DNA from: Marisalimonas sp016777705 | GTDB taxonomy: Bacteria; Pseudomonadota; Alphaproteobacteria; Puniceispirillales; Marisalimonadaceae | Direction: 5' to 3' | DNA: 64,000 bases | Assembly: GCF_047717795.1 (NCBI RefSeq) | Contig: NZ_CP159808.1 | Location: 1,798,001 to 1,862,000 of the forward strand | Shown here: positions 1-7,987 of the stretch, in pieces | How positions within the stretch are numbered: position 1 is the first letter of the stretch | How the letters are laid out: every line of letters starts with the position of its first letter | Translations under genes and position numbers: made by a program | The notes under the pieces: model-generated | Seen by the model: only the letters and a program-made list of their open reading frames with translations | Database searches by the model: none | Told to the model about the DNA's origin: nothing

Positions 1-2
1 TC

Positions 3-179
3 ATAAAACAAAGATATATTAAAAGAAATATAATCTCTAAAAAATCAAGATCTATCGGGAAAATCCTAAGCGCTCAAAAATTAATGGGGCACTTTAGAAA
101 TTTAACCTTGAAATCTTATGGAAATGATATTTTGGAGACTGTTTTAAATCCAATATGGACATCTGAAATAAATGAATAA
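3..179 (+). CDS. C-terminal end of an unidentified protein (truncated by window edge)
   Basis: An open frame runs from the left edge to a TAA at 177-179 and encodes the last 58 residues of a basic, hydrophilic protein ending in WTSEINE. Its stop overlaps the start of the glutathione peroxidase gene by 8 bp, so the two are probably cotranscribed and translationally coupled. I do not recognise the family from this tail. Confidence 0.5.
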   Translation: MKQRYIKRNIISKKSRSIGKILSAQKLMGHFRNLTLKSYGNDILETVLNPIWTSEINE

Positions 180-714
180 ATCTCTTTTTTTAACAATCAT
201 AATTGGAATTTTAATGATTAATCAAGTTACTGCAAATGTATATGAATTTAAGTTCACTTCTATTGATGGAGAAATTATAAAATTAAGTGATTTTAAAGGT
301 AAGCCTATAGTAATAATTAATACCGCTTCATTATGCGGCTTCACAAATCAATATAGTGACATTGAACAGCTTTTCAAAAACTATGCAGATAAAGATTTAA
401 CTATTATTGCTGTCCCTTCAAATGATTTTGGTAATCAGGAATTATCCTCTAATAAAGAAGTGAAAGATTTTTGTACTACAAATTTTAATGTGTCTTTTTT
501 ACTAACAGAAATAACAAATATTAAAGGTAAGAATGGTCATCCTTTTTTTAACTGGGTTAAAAAAGAAGCGGGATTTCTTGCATTTCCAAAATGGAATTTT
601 TATAAATATTTGATCGACAGAAACGGTAAATTAGTATCTTGGTACGCCAGCGTAACAAAACCAACATCAACAAAAATAATAACAAATATAGAAAAAATAA
701 TTTTAGACAAATAA
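172..714 (+). CDS. Exported glutathione peroxidase-family protein
   Basis: A 180-residue thioredoxin-fold peroxidase that would reduce peroxides using glutathione or thioredoxin. The first ~22 residues form a signal peptide (MNKSLFLTIIIG...VTANV), so it probably acts in the periplasm. The catalytic cysteine is Cys55 in TASLCGFTNQY. The second family motif is PSNDFGNQE (residues 82-90), with Asp85 where classical enzymes have the catalytic Gln. The Trp motif reads KWNFYKYL. Length is normal for bacterial members. It overlaps the end of the preceding gene and is closed by a hairpin terminator just after its stop. The family is clear; the physiological reductant is not known from sequence. Confidence 0.88.
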   Translation: MNKSLFLTIIIGILMINQVTANVYEFKFTSIDGEIIKLSDFKGKPIVIINTASLCGFTNQYSDIEQLFKNYADKDLTIIAVPSNDFGNQELSSNKEVKDFCTTNFNVSFLLTEITNIKGKNGHPFFNWVKKEAGFLAFPKWNFYKYLIDRNGKLVSWYASVTKPTSTKIITNIEKIILDK

Positions 715-737
715 AAAGCCATCCGAAGATGGCTTTT
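714..737. terminator. Bidirectional intrinsic terminator
   Basis: A perfect 6-bp GC-rich stem GCCATC-cgaa-GATGGC is flanked by an A run on the left and a T run on the right. It can therefore act on both strands. It sits between the stop of the peroxidase gene and the end of the convergent Bax-inhibitor-like gene. Confidence 0.85.
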
Positions 738-755
738 ATAAATAAATTTAAACTA

Positions 756-1484
756 TTATTCTCTATTTCCTAAAAACATTAATAAGAACTGAAACATTAA
801 TATAAAGTCTAGGTACAAAGTTAAAGCGCCTAATACTGACTTTTTTCCAGAAACTTCATTATTATCTCCAGCTAAATACATATTTTTAATTTTTTGAGTA
901 TCATATGCTGTTAATCCTGCAAATATCAAAACTCCAACAATAGAAATTATAAAATCTAATTGTGTTGAAGCCATAAATATATTAGCAATCTGCGCTATTA
1001 TTAGACCAAAAACTCCCATCATCAAAAATGAACCTAGACCAGATAATGATTTTTTTGTTGTGTACCCATATATAGATAAGGCTGCAAATGCTGCCGCAGT
1101 TACAAAAAAGGCTCTTACAACTGATGCTCCAGTATACACAAGCAGTAATGAAGAAAGTGATAATCCCATTAATCCTGCATAAACATAGAATAGATTTCTA
1201 GCTTTCTCTGCAGAAATACTGTTAAGCTTTGCCGACAAATAGAATACCATACCTAAAGGAGCAAGCATCAAAACCCATTTTAATGGGCTCAAAAAGAAAA
1301 GCTCTCCAATAGGAGTTAATGCACCATTTGAGATTGCAAGAAAATTTAATCCCATAGCCATCAAACCAGTTAATGCTAGGGCCGTTGTCATATGATTATA
1401 AACACCAAGCATATAAGTTCTTAACCCTAAATCGATTTGGGAAGCCTGAGCATTTGAGCTTGACATAAAACGATTATCATTCAT
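756..1484 (-). CDS. Bax inhibitor-1/YccA family membrane protein
   Basis: A 242-residue protein with about seven hydrophobic membrane segments and a short hydrophilic N-terminus. It shows the family pattern near the C-terminus (AGLTAYDTQKIKNMY, with the conserved Asp-Thr in the penultimate loop). Members are inner-membrane proteins; E. coli YccA modulates the FtsH protease and others behave as pH-sensitive calcium leak channels. The exact role here is unknown. It is monocistronic, converging on the peroxidase gene across a shared terminator. Confidence 0.9.
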   Translation of the reverse strand: MNDNRFMSSSNAQASQIDLGLRTYMLGVYNHMTTALALTGLMAMGLNFLAISNGALTPIGELFFLSPLKWVLMLAPLGMVFYLSAKLNSISAEKARNLFYVYAGLMGLSLSSLLLVYTGASVVRAFFVTAAAFAALSIYGYTTKKSLSGLGSFLMMGVFGLIIAQIANIFMASTQLDFIISIVGVLIFAGLTAYDTQKIKNMYLAGDNNEVSGKKSVLGALTLYLDFILMFQFLLMFLGNRE

Positions 1485-1571
1485 GAAATTTTTCCTTATT
1501 TACATTTAATTATCAGATTAATATAGTACTTTAATAACATGTAAGCAATAGTTGCATAAAAATATATTATT

Positions 1572-2669
1572 TTAAAGAGAATGAACTGGGACAAATTTAT
1601 TAGCTTGCGATTTTCTAATCTTTTGAGTTTCTGACTTTAATTGACCGCAAGCTGCAAATATATCTTGTCCTCTTGGCTTTCTAATAGGTGATGCAAATCC
1701 AGCATCCATAATTATGTTTGCAAATACATCAATATTTTTTTGAGTTGAAGTTTCAAACAAAGATCCAGGCCATGGATTAAAAGGTATCAAATTGATTTTA
1801 GATGGAATTCCCTCGATTAATTTTACAAGATTTCTAGCATCTTCTTTAGTATCATTAACGTCTTTTAACATAACATATTCCCACGTAATCCTTCTTGAGT
1901 TTGATAAAGCAGGATATTTTTTGCAAGCATCAATTAAATTCTCTAAATTATATTTTTTATTAATGGGCACTAACTTATCCCTAAGTTCATCATTCACCGC
2001 ATGAAGTGAAATAGCTAAATTAACACCTAAATCTATCCCTGATTTTTCAATCATTGGTACAATGCCTGAAGTGGAAAGGGTAATCCTTCTTCTAGATAAA
2101 GAAATACCATCGTCTAACATCATAATTTTTATGGCTTTACTTACCTCGCTATAATTCAATAAAGGTTCTCCCATACCCATCATAACAACATTGGTAACTT
2201 TTCTATTATTTTTCCCAGATGGCCAATCATCTAAATGATCCATAACTAACATTAATTGCCCAAGAATTTCACTTGAGTTTAAATTTCTAACCAAAGCTTG
2301 TGTACCGGTATGACAAAAAGTACAGTTCAAAGTACATCCTACCTGACTAGACAAGCAAACTGTTCCTCTGTCATCTTGAGGGATAAAGACAGTCTCAACT
2401 TCAGAGTTATCTTTAAGCTTAATTAACCACTTTATTGTACCGTCTTTACTGTCTTGTCTTTCGATAATTTCTGGGCGAGATATTACTGATATCTGATTTA
2501 AAAGGTTTCTAGTAGACTTAGCAATATTGTTCATATCATCAAAGCAGGTATGTCCGAAACAATAAATCCATCTCGAAATTTGATTGGCTCTAAATTTTGA
2601 CAACTCATTTAAGGTACAAAAATCCTGTAACTGCTCTAAACTGAAATCTAATAGATCTTGTTTAAACAT
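1572..2669 (-). CDS. rlmN: Dual-specificity 23S rRNA/tRNA adenine-C2 methyltransferase RlmN
   Basis: A 365-residue radical-SAM enzyme that methylates C2 of A2503 in 23S rRNA and of A37 in a subset of tRNAs. The cluster-binding cysteines are Cys112, Cys116 and Cys119 in GCTLNCTFCHTG. The SAM-binding GMGEPLLNY motif and the C-terminal FAACGQL cysteine, which forms the methyl-carrying residue pair, are both visible. Length is normal. It lies 28 bp downstream of the IalB-like gene on the same strand, a pairing also seen in other alphaproteobacteria. Confidence 0.95.
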   Translation of the reverse strand: MFKQDLLDFSLEQLQDFCTLNELSKFRANQISRWIYCFGHTCFDDMNNIAKSTRNLLNQISVISRPEIIERQDSKDGTIKWLIKLKDNSEVETVFIPQDDRGTVCLSSQVGCTLNCTFCHTGTQALVRNLNSSEILGQLMLVMDHLDDWPSGKNNRKVTNVVMMGMGEPLLNYSEVSKAIKIMMLDDGISLSRRRITLSTSGIVPMIEKSGIDLGVNLAISLHAVNDELRDKLVPINKKYNLENLIDACKKYPALSNSRRITWEYVMLKDVNDTKEDARNLVKLIEGIPSKINLIPFNPWPGSLFETSTQKNIDVFANIIMDAGFASPIRKPRGQDIFAACGQLKSETQKIRKSQANKFVPVHSL

Positions 2670-2697
2670 TCCTATTACTTTCTTATATATGGATATT

Positions 2698-3213
2698 TCA
2701 TGAACAGCTTTTATCTATCAGCCTAAGGGCTTTTGTAAATCCCGATAATGAATATGAATCTATGATTTTATTTCCAGGAGATGAAATTCCTGTTACAACA
2801 AGCTTTTTCCCTTTTCTCATGGATTGGACTAAGCGCCTATCGATCTTCGAGCTTTCAGACCATGCTCTATCGTCAACTGGAAATAATTTTGTTATTTTTC
2901 CATCTACATTGAATATTACATCATTGTTACGTTTAAAATTAAAACCTGCCTTAATTGAAACTTCGTGTTTTTCACCACCTTTTGTATTTGTTACAAAAAC
3001 AAAAGGTTCACCTCGATTTTCTCTATCAAATTTGCCGGCAGTTTTAATGGGCGTAGAAGTTATAAAGCAAGTTTTACTTTTACTAATTTTAGTTGAATAA
3101 GCTTTCCAATATTTTTCAGAACCTAATAATTTAGTTTCTGCCCAGACAACATTAGAAAAAGGTAATGAAAACAATAAAAAAGTTAACAAAATAATTTTTT
3201 CAAAATTCTTCAT
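2698..3213 (-). CDS. IalB-like exported protein (invasion-associated locus B family)
   Basis: A 171-residue exported protein with a signal peptide ending near VVWAET. The mature region matches the IalB/Pfam invasion-associated pattern: WKAYST...CFITSTPIK near the N-terminus, then RGEPFVFVTN and a terminal Cys motif (IDKSCS). I chose the start at 3213 (MKNFEKIILL), preceded by GGGAATAAGT, because it begins directly with the signal peptide. An in-frame upstream ATG at 3246 would add 11 atypical residues. The family is widespread in non-pathogenic alphaproteobacteria and its function there is unknown. Confidence 0.82.
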   Translation of the reverse strand: MKNFEKIILLTFLLFSLPFSNVVWAETKLLGSEKYWKAYSTKISKSKTCFITSTPIKTAGKFDRENRGEPFVFVTNTKGGEKHEVSIKAGFNFKRNNDVIFNVDGKITKLFPVDDRAWSESSKIDRRLVQSMRKGKKLVVTGISSPGNKIIDSYSLSGFTKALRLIDKSCS

Positions 3214-3496
3214 ACTTATTCCCACTATATTGCATATCATATGCAATAACCTGACCAGTAAATATTAAATTCTAACTTTAATATGATAAAAAAAGATATA
3301 ATATGAACAGCCGAATGATAATTAAAACTATCAATGATTAATAAAACTGACAATAGCTAATTGATTAATTTATATTTTTTTTTACAAAAAGTAAAAATTA
3401 ACTTAAGTATACCCCATAATTTAATTCTATTAGTTTCTTAATAAATATATTTATAGCTTAAATATTTTTGAATTAATTAAGATTAAAGGAAAAAAA
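3214..3496. other. Divergent intergenic region before argG
   Basis: This is a very AT-rich spacer of about 280 bp between the divergent IalB-like gene and argG. It must carry promoters for both directions. I see no convincing hairpin, riboswitch core or clear -35/-10 pair. The only firm signal is the AAAGGA ribosome binding site before argG. Confidence 0.4.
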
Positions 3497-4723
3497 ATGA
3501 TCAATACAAATTCTGAAATACATAAAGTAGTTTTAGCCTACTCTGGAGGACTGGATACTTCAGTTATATTAAAGTGGCTTCAAGACACTTACAATTGCGA
3601 AGTTGTTACTTTTACCGCAGATATAGGTCAAGGAGAAGAAGTTCAACCGGCAAAACAAAAAGCAGAAATGCTAGGAGTAAAAGAAATTTTTATAGATGAC
3701 TTGAAAGAAGAGTTTGTTAAAGATTTTGTATTTCCAATGTTTAGAGCAAATGCTTTATATGAAGGTATTTATTTGTTAGGAACCTCTATTGCAAGACCTT
3801 TAATCGCAAAAAGACAAATTGAAATAGCGAACTTAACTAATGCTGACGCTGTCTCTCACGGCGCAACTGGTAAAGGTAATGACCAAGTCAGATTTGAAAT
3901 TGGCTATTATAGCTTAAAACCAGATATAAAAGTAATTTCACCATGGAGAGAGTGGGATTTAACTAGCAGAACCAGTCTAATAAATTATGCTGAAAAAAAT
4001 CAAATACCCGTTCCTAAAGACAAAAGAGGTGAAGCTCCTTTCAGTGTTGACGCAAACTTATTACACATATCTGCCGAAGGTAAAATTCTTGAGGATCCAT
4101 GGGTGGAACCAGAAGAATTTGTATATTCAAGAACAAAATCACCTTTTGATGCACCTAATACAATAACTGAAATAGAATTAGAGTTTTTAAACGGAGATCC
4201 TGTTGCTTTAAATGGTAAAACTCTATCGCCAGCGTCAATGCTTCATCAATTAAATATTTTGGGAGGTGATAATGGTATAGGTAGAATTGATTTAGTAGAG
4301 AATAGATTTGTTGGTATGAAATCTAGAGGAGTTTATGAAACCCCAGGTGGAACTATTTTATTTCATATGCGAAAAGCTATTGAGTCTATTACTCTGGACA
4401 AAGGTGCTTCTCACCTTAAAGATGAATTAATGCCTAAATATGCTGAATTAATTTATAATGGATTCTGGTTTTCACCTGAAAGAACTATGCTACAGGCCGC
4501 AATAGATGTAAGCCAAAAAAATGTGTCTGGAACAGTTAGAGCGAAGCTTTACAAGGGGAATGTAATTATAACTGGAAGAAAATCACCATTTTCTCTATAC
4601 AGCGAAAGTTTAGTAACATTCGAAGAAGGTTCAGCCGATTACAATCATTCCGATGCAGAGGGTTTTATTAAGTTAAATGCACTCAGATTAAGAGTTAAAA
4701 AAATGATTGAAACTTCTAATTGA
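3497..4723 (+). CDS. argG: Argininosuccinate synthase
   Basis: A 408-residue ATP-dependent ligase that joins citrulline and aspartate to make argininosuccinate, the penultimate step of arginine synthesis. The N-terminal pyrophosphatase loop AYSGGLDTS (residues 14-22) binds ATP. The GATGKGNDQVRFE and SPWREW motifs follow. Full length for the alphaproteobacterial class. The start is supported by AAAGGA 8 nt upstream. It stands apart from argF and argD, which lie 15 kb away in this window, so the pathway genes are scattered. Confidence 0.96.
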   Translation: MINTNSEIHKVVLAYSGGLDTSVILKWLQDTYNCEVVTFTADIGQGEEVQPAKQKAEMLGVKEIFIDDLKEEFVKDFVFPMFRANALYEGIYLLGTSIARPLIAKRQIEIANLTNADAVSHGATGKGNDQVRFEIGYYSLKPDIKVISPWREWDLTSRTSLINYAEKNQIPVPKDKRGEAPFSVDANLLHISAEGKILEDPWVEPEEFVYSRTKSPFDAPNTITEIELEFLNGDPVALNGKTLSPASMLHQLNILGGDNGIGRIDLVENRFVGMKSRGVYETPGGTILFHMRKAIESITLDKGASHLKDELMPKYAELIYNGFWFSPERTMLQAAIDVSQKNVSGTVRAKLYKGNVIITGRKSPFSLYSESLVTFEEGSADYNHSDAEGFIKLNALRLRVKKMIETSN

Positions 4724-4728
4724 ATTAA

Positions 4729-4956
4729 CTACTTAATACAAACAGGGCCTGCTGATCCATCTGCAGATAATTGTTTAAGAAAAACTTTCCCGTTTTGAGT
4801 TATTGCATAAGTGTTTTTTAATCTTCCTGATTGACAAACAACAGGTTTAACAAATCTGTATTCAGCCTTGCCAGCCTTAGATGATTCTATCAAAAAATTT
4901 TTAACGTGTGTTTCTTGCATAGCTACTATAGAATATATCATTATAAAAAATATCAT
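4729..4956 (-). CDS. Small exported protein of unknown function
   Basis: A 75-residue protein with a short hydrophobic N-terminus (MIFFIMIYSIVAM) that looks like a signal peptide or anchor. A small soluble part follows with two cysteines (VVCQSG and the terminal PVCIK), which could form a disulfide. The start at 4956 is set by a very good AAAGGAGATAAT site; the longer frame beginning at 5016 has none. It converges on argG with a 5-bp gap. I do not recognise the family. Confidence 0.6.
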   Translation of the reverse strand: MIFFIMIYSIVAMQETHVKNFLIESSKAGKAEYRFVKPVVCQSGRLKNTYAITQNGKVFLKQLSADGSAGPVCIK

Positions 4957-5047
4957 ATTATCTCCTTTTAATTTTATATATTCCTTTAAATCAATGGCTA
5001 TAATATGACAAATCAAGACAAAATTACGGCATTTAAAAATTTATATA

Positions 5048-6076
5048 ATGGAAAAAAATATGAACCAAAATCAATTTAAAATACCACAAGAAATGCAAGC
5101 TATTGAGATCTTGGAATTTGGAGGTCCTGAAAATTTAAAAAGTTGTACAAGGCCAACTCCTAAACTTTCAAATGGTCAAGTTTTAATAAAAGTTTTGTTT
5201 GCTGGGGTAAATCGGCCTGATTTATTGCAAAGGCAAGGTAACTATAAAGTCCCTGAAACTGCTTCTGATATTCCAGGACTTGAAGTATCAGGCACTGTTG
5301 TTGACATAAAAGATACTAATTCAAAATTCAATTTAGGTGACAAAGTCTGTGCCCTATGTCATGGAGGAGGCTATGCTGAATATGTAGCAGTAGATAGTGG
5401 CCATTGTATGAAAATACCTTCAACTTTCTCAATGCAAGAAGCTGCGTGCATACCTGAAACGTTTATTACAGTATGGAGTAATTTATTTGTTCGTGGAAAA
5501 TTGAAAGCCAATGATAAAGTGCTTATTCACGGCGGTGCAAGTGGAATAGGTACTACAGCAATTCAGTTAGCTAAAAGTTTTGGTGCAACAGTGTACGCAA
5601 CAGCAGGAAACGAAAACAAGTGTTTAGCAGCAGAAAAATTAGGTGCTTCAAAATGTATTAATTACAAAACAAAGCAATTTGAAGATGAAATAATGAAACT
5701 TACTAATGGTAAAGGTGTTGATGTAATTCTAGATATGGTAGCTGGAAGTTATGTTCCTCGAAATTTAAAATGTTTAAGTTCTGATGGACGATTAATTATA
5801 ATTGCTGTTCAAGGTGGAATTAAAGATCAAGTTAATTTTGCTAATATTATGATTAAAAGGCAAACAATAACTGGATCAACATTAAGGCCTCAGTCAAGCC
5901 AAGCCAAATCAGAGTATGTTGAAGGTCTAATAGAAGGAGCTTGGATGTGGTTAGAGTCAGATAAAATAAAACCAATTATTCAGCAGGAATTTAATTTGAA
6001 TCAAGCTAGTGAGGCTCATAAAGCTCTTGAAAACGGAGATCATATTGGAAAGTTTATTATGAAAGTTTCTGATTAA
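5048..6076 (+). CDS. NAD(P)H-quinone oxidoreductase, PIG3/TIGR02824 type
   Basis: A medium-chain, zinc-free alcohol-dehydrogenase-superfamily enzyme of up to 342 residues. The N-terminal GroES-like domain contains AGVNRPDLLQRQG. It is followed by a Rossmann domain with the NADPH motif HGGASGIGTTAIQLAK, typical of quinone oxidoreductases of the PIG3 group. The start is uncertain: ATG 5060 has GGAAAAAAAT just upstream and may be preferred over 5048. A still shorter start at MQAIEI would match relatives best. It converges on prpE with a 5-bp gap. Confidence 0.88.
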   Translation: MEKNMNQNQFKIPQEMQAIEILEFGGPENLKSCTRPTPKLSNGQVLIKVLFAGVNRPDLLQRQGNYKVPETASDIPGLEVSGTVVDIKDTNSKFNLGDKVCALCHGGGYAEYVAVDSGHCMKIPSTFSMQEAACIPETFITVWSNLFVRGKLKANDKVLIHGGASGIGTTAIQLAKSFGATVYATAGNENKCLAAEKLGASKCINYKTKQFEDEIMKLTNGKGVDVILDMVAGSYVPRNLKCLSSDGRLIIIAVQGGIKDQVNFANIMIKRQTITGSTLRPQSSQAKSEYVEGLIEGAWMWLESDKIKPIIQQEFNLNQASEAHKALENGDHIGKFIMKVSD

Positions 6077-6081
6077 AACTC

Positions 6082-7968
6082 TCAATATCCTAATGGTTTT
6101 ATTGCTTTTTTAATTTCGTCAAAAACTAGTGGATTATCTACAGTAGCAGGCATTTCCCAGTCTACATTGTCTGCTATTTTCCTAATCGTAGCTCTGAGTA
6201 TTTTGCCTGAACGAGTTTTAGGAAGAGCAGACACTACAGCTACTGACTTAAAGGCTGCCACGGGACCTATCTCAGTTCTTACTAAATCTATAATCTCTTT
6301 ACAAATAACTTCATCAGGTTTGTTACATCCATTGTTTAAACAAACCAGACCTAAGGGTACTTGTCCTTTAAGATTATCTAATACGCCTATAACTGCACAT
6401 TCAGCAACATCAATATGATTTGATACAGCTTCCTCCATTGCCCCAGTGGATAATCTATGACCAGCAACATTTATTACATCGTCAGTTCTCGACATTATAT
6501 ATAAATACCCATCTTCATCCTGATATCCCGCATCTCCTGTTTCATAGTATCCAGGAAAAGTTGATAAATATGACTCTATATATCTGTCATCTGCATTCCA
6601 CAAAGTAGGCAAAGAACCTGGAGGCAAAGGTAGTTTAATTGATATGGCTCCTAGAATACCTGGGCCTACTTCCTTACCGTCTTCGGATAAAACTTGGACG
6701 TCATACCCTGGCATAGCTAATGTTGGAGATCCTATTTTAATTGGCAAACTTTCTATACCCATTGGATTTGCAGCAATAGGCCAACCAGTTTCTGTCTGCC
6801 ACCAATGATCTATAATTGGAATTTTTAGTTTGTTCTCTAACCACAGAACTGTATCAGGATCTGCTCTTTCTCCTGCAAGAAATAAAGTTTTAAAATTAGT
6901 TAAATCAAAATTTTTAATAAATTCACCATTGGGGTCATCTCTTTTTATTGCTCTTAAGGCAGTAGGTGCAGTAAAAAGGACTTTCACTTTATATTCAGAT
7001 ATAATCCTCCAAAAAGTACTAGCATCAGGTGTTCCAATTGGTTTCCCTTCAAATAGTATAGTGGTACAACCATGAAATAACGGTGCGTAAACAATATAAG
7101 AATGACCAACCACCCAACCTATGTCAGAAGCCGCCCAATAAACATCTCCAGCTTCAACATTATAAATATTTTTCATTGACCATTTTAATGAAACAGCATG
7201 ACCTCCATTATCCCTGACAACTCCTTTTGGCTTTCCGGTTGTACCTGAAGTATAAAGAATATAAAGAGGATCATTCGCGCTTACTTCTATGGGGTCAGCT
7301 AATGGAACGTCTTTAATTGCATCGTACCAATCTATGTCTTGATTAATATAAAGTTCTGCCTTTAAAGCTTCACGTTGAAATATTATACATTTATTTACTT
7401 TATGTTTAGCTATTTCAATAGCTTTATTTAAGAGTGGTTTGTATTCAATGATTCTATTAGGCTCGTGACCACAGGAAGCTGAAATTATCACTTTTGGTTT
7501 ACAATCGTCGATACGAATAGCCAACTCATTTGATGCAAATCCACCAAAAACAACTGAATGAACTGCTCCAATTCGAGCACACGCTAACATTGAAACTATT
7601 GCTTCAGGTATCATCGGCATATAAATAATTACTCGGTCACCTTTTTGAACACCTTGCTTCAAAAGCGCGCCTGCAAATTGTGATACCTGATACTGCAACT
7701 CAGAGTATGATATTTTTCTTTTTACATTTGTTATTGGACTATCGTAAATTATAGCGTCCTGGTCACCTTTACCAGCAATAACATGTCTATCTATGGCATT
7801 ATAACTTGTATTCAATGTGGCTTCTGGATACCATCTGTTGAAAGGTGTTTTTTCATCATCAAAAATTTTACTTGGTTTTGTGTTCCAATCAATATCCTTA
7901 CTTAAATTTTTCCAAAACTGAATTGGATTATTCTTCCAACTTTCATAAATATTTTTATATTTTGCCAA
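6082..7968 (-). CDS. prpE: Propionyl-CoA synthetase
   Basis: A 628-residue AMP-forming acyl-CoA synthetase closest to the propionate-activating PrpE group. The P-loop-like motif YTSGTTGKPKG, the YETGDAG hinge region and the C-terminal PKTRSGKILR motif with the regulatory lysine are present. It is distinct from the acetyl-CoA synthetase at 23.6 kb. It is the last gene of the pccB-pccA-mutase-prpE run, 19 bp after the mutase. The context says that propionate is activated here and then carboxylated by the upstream-encoded carboxylase. Substrate assignment rests on similarity and context. Confidence 0.9.
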   Translation of the reverse strand: MAKYKNIYESWKNNPIQFWKNLSKDIDWNTKPSKIFDDEKTPFNRWYPEATLNTSYNAIDRHVIAGKGDQDAIIYDSPITNVKRKISYSELQYQVSQFAGALLKQGVQKGDRVIIYMPMIPEAIVSMLACARIGAVHSVVFGGFASNELAIRIDDCKPKVIISASCGHEPNRIIEYKPLLNKAIEIAKHKVNKCIIFQREALKAELYINQDIDWYDAIKDVPLADPIEVSANDPLYILYTSGTTGKPKGVVRDNGGHAVSLKWSMKNIYNVEAGDVYWAASDIGWVVGHSYIVYAPLFHGCTTILFEGKPIGTPDASTFWRIISEYKVKVLFTAPTALRAIKRDDPNGEFIKNFDLTNFKTLFLAGERADPDTVLWLENKLKIPIIDHWWQTETGWPIAANPMGIESLPIKIGSPTLAMPGYDVQVLSEDGKEVGPGILGAISIKLPLPPGSLPTLWNADDRYIESYLSTFPGYYETGDAGYQDEDGYLYIMSRTDDVINVAGHRLSTGAMEEAVSNHIDVAECAVIGVLDNLKGQVPLGLVCLNNGCNKPDEVICKEIIDLVRTEIGPVAAFKSVAVVSALPKTRSGKILRATIRKIADNVDWEMPATVDNPLVFDEIKKAIKPLGY

Positions 7969-7987
7969 TTATTTCTCCCTAAAATAA

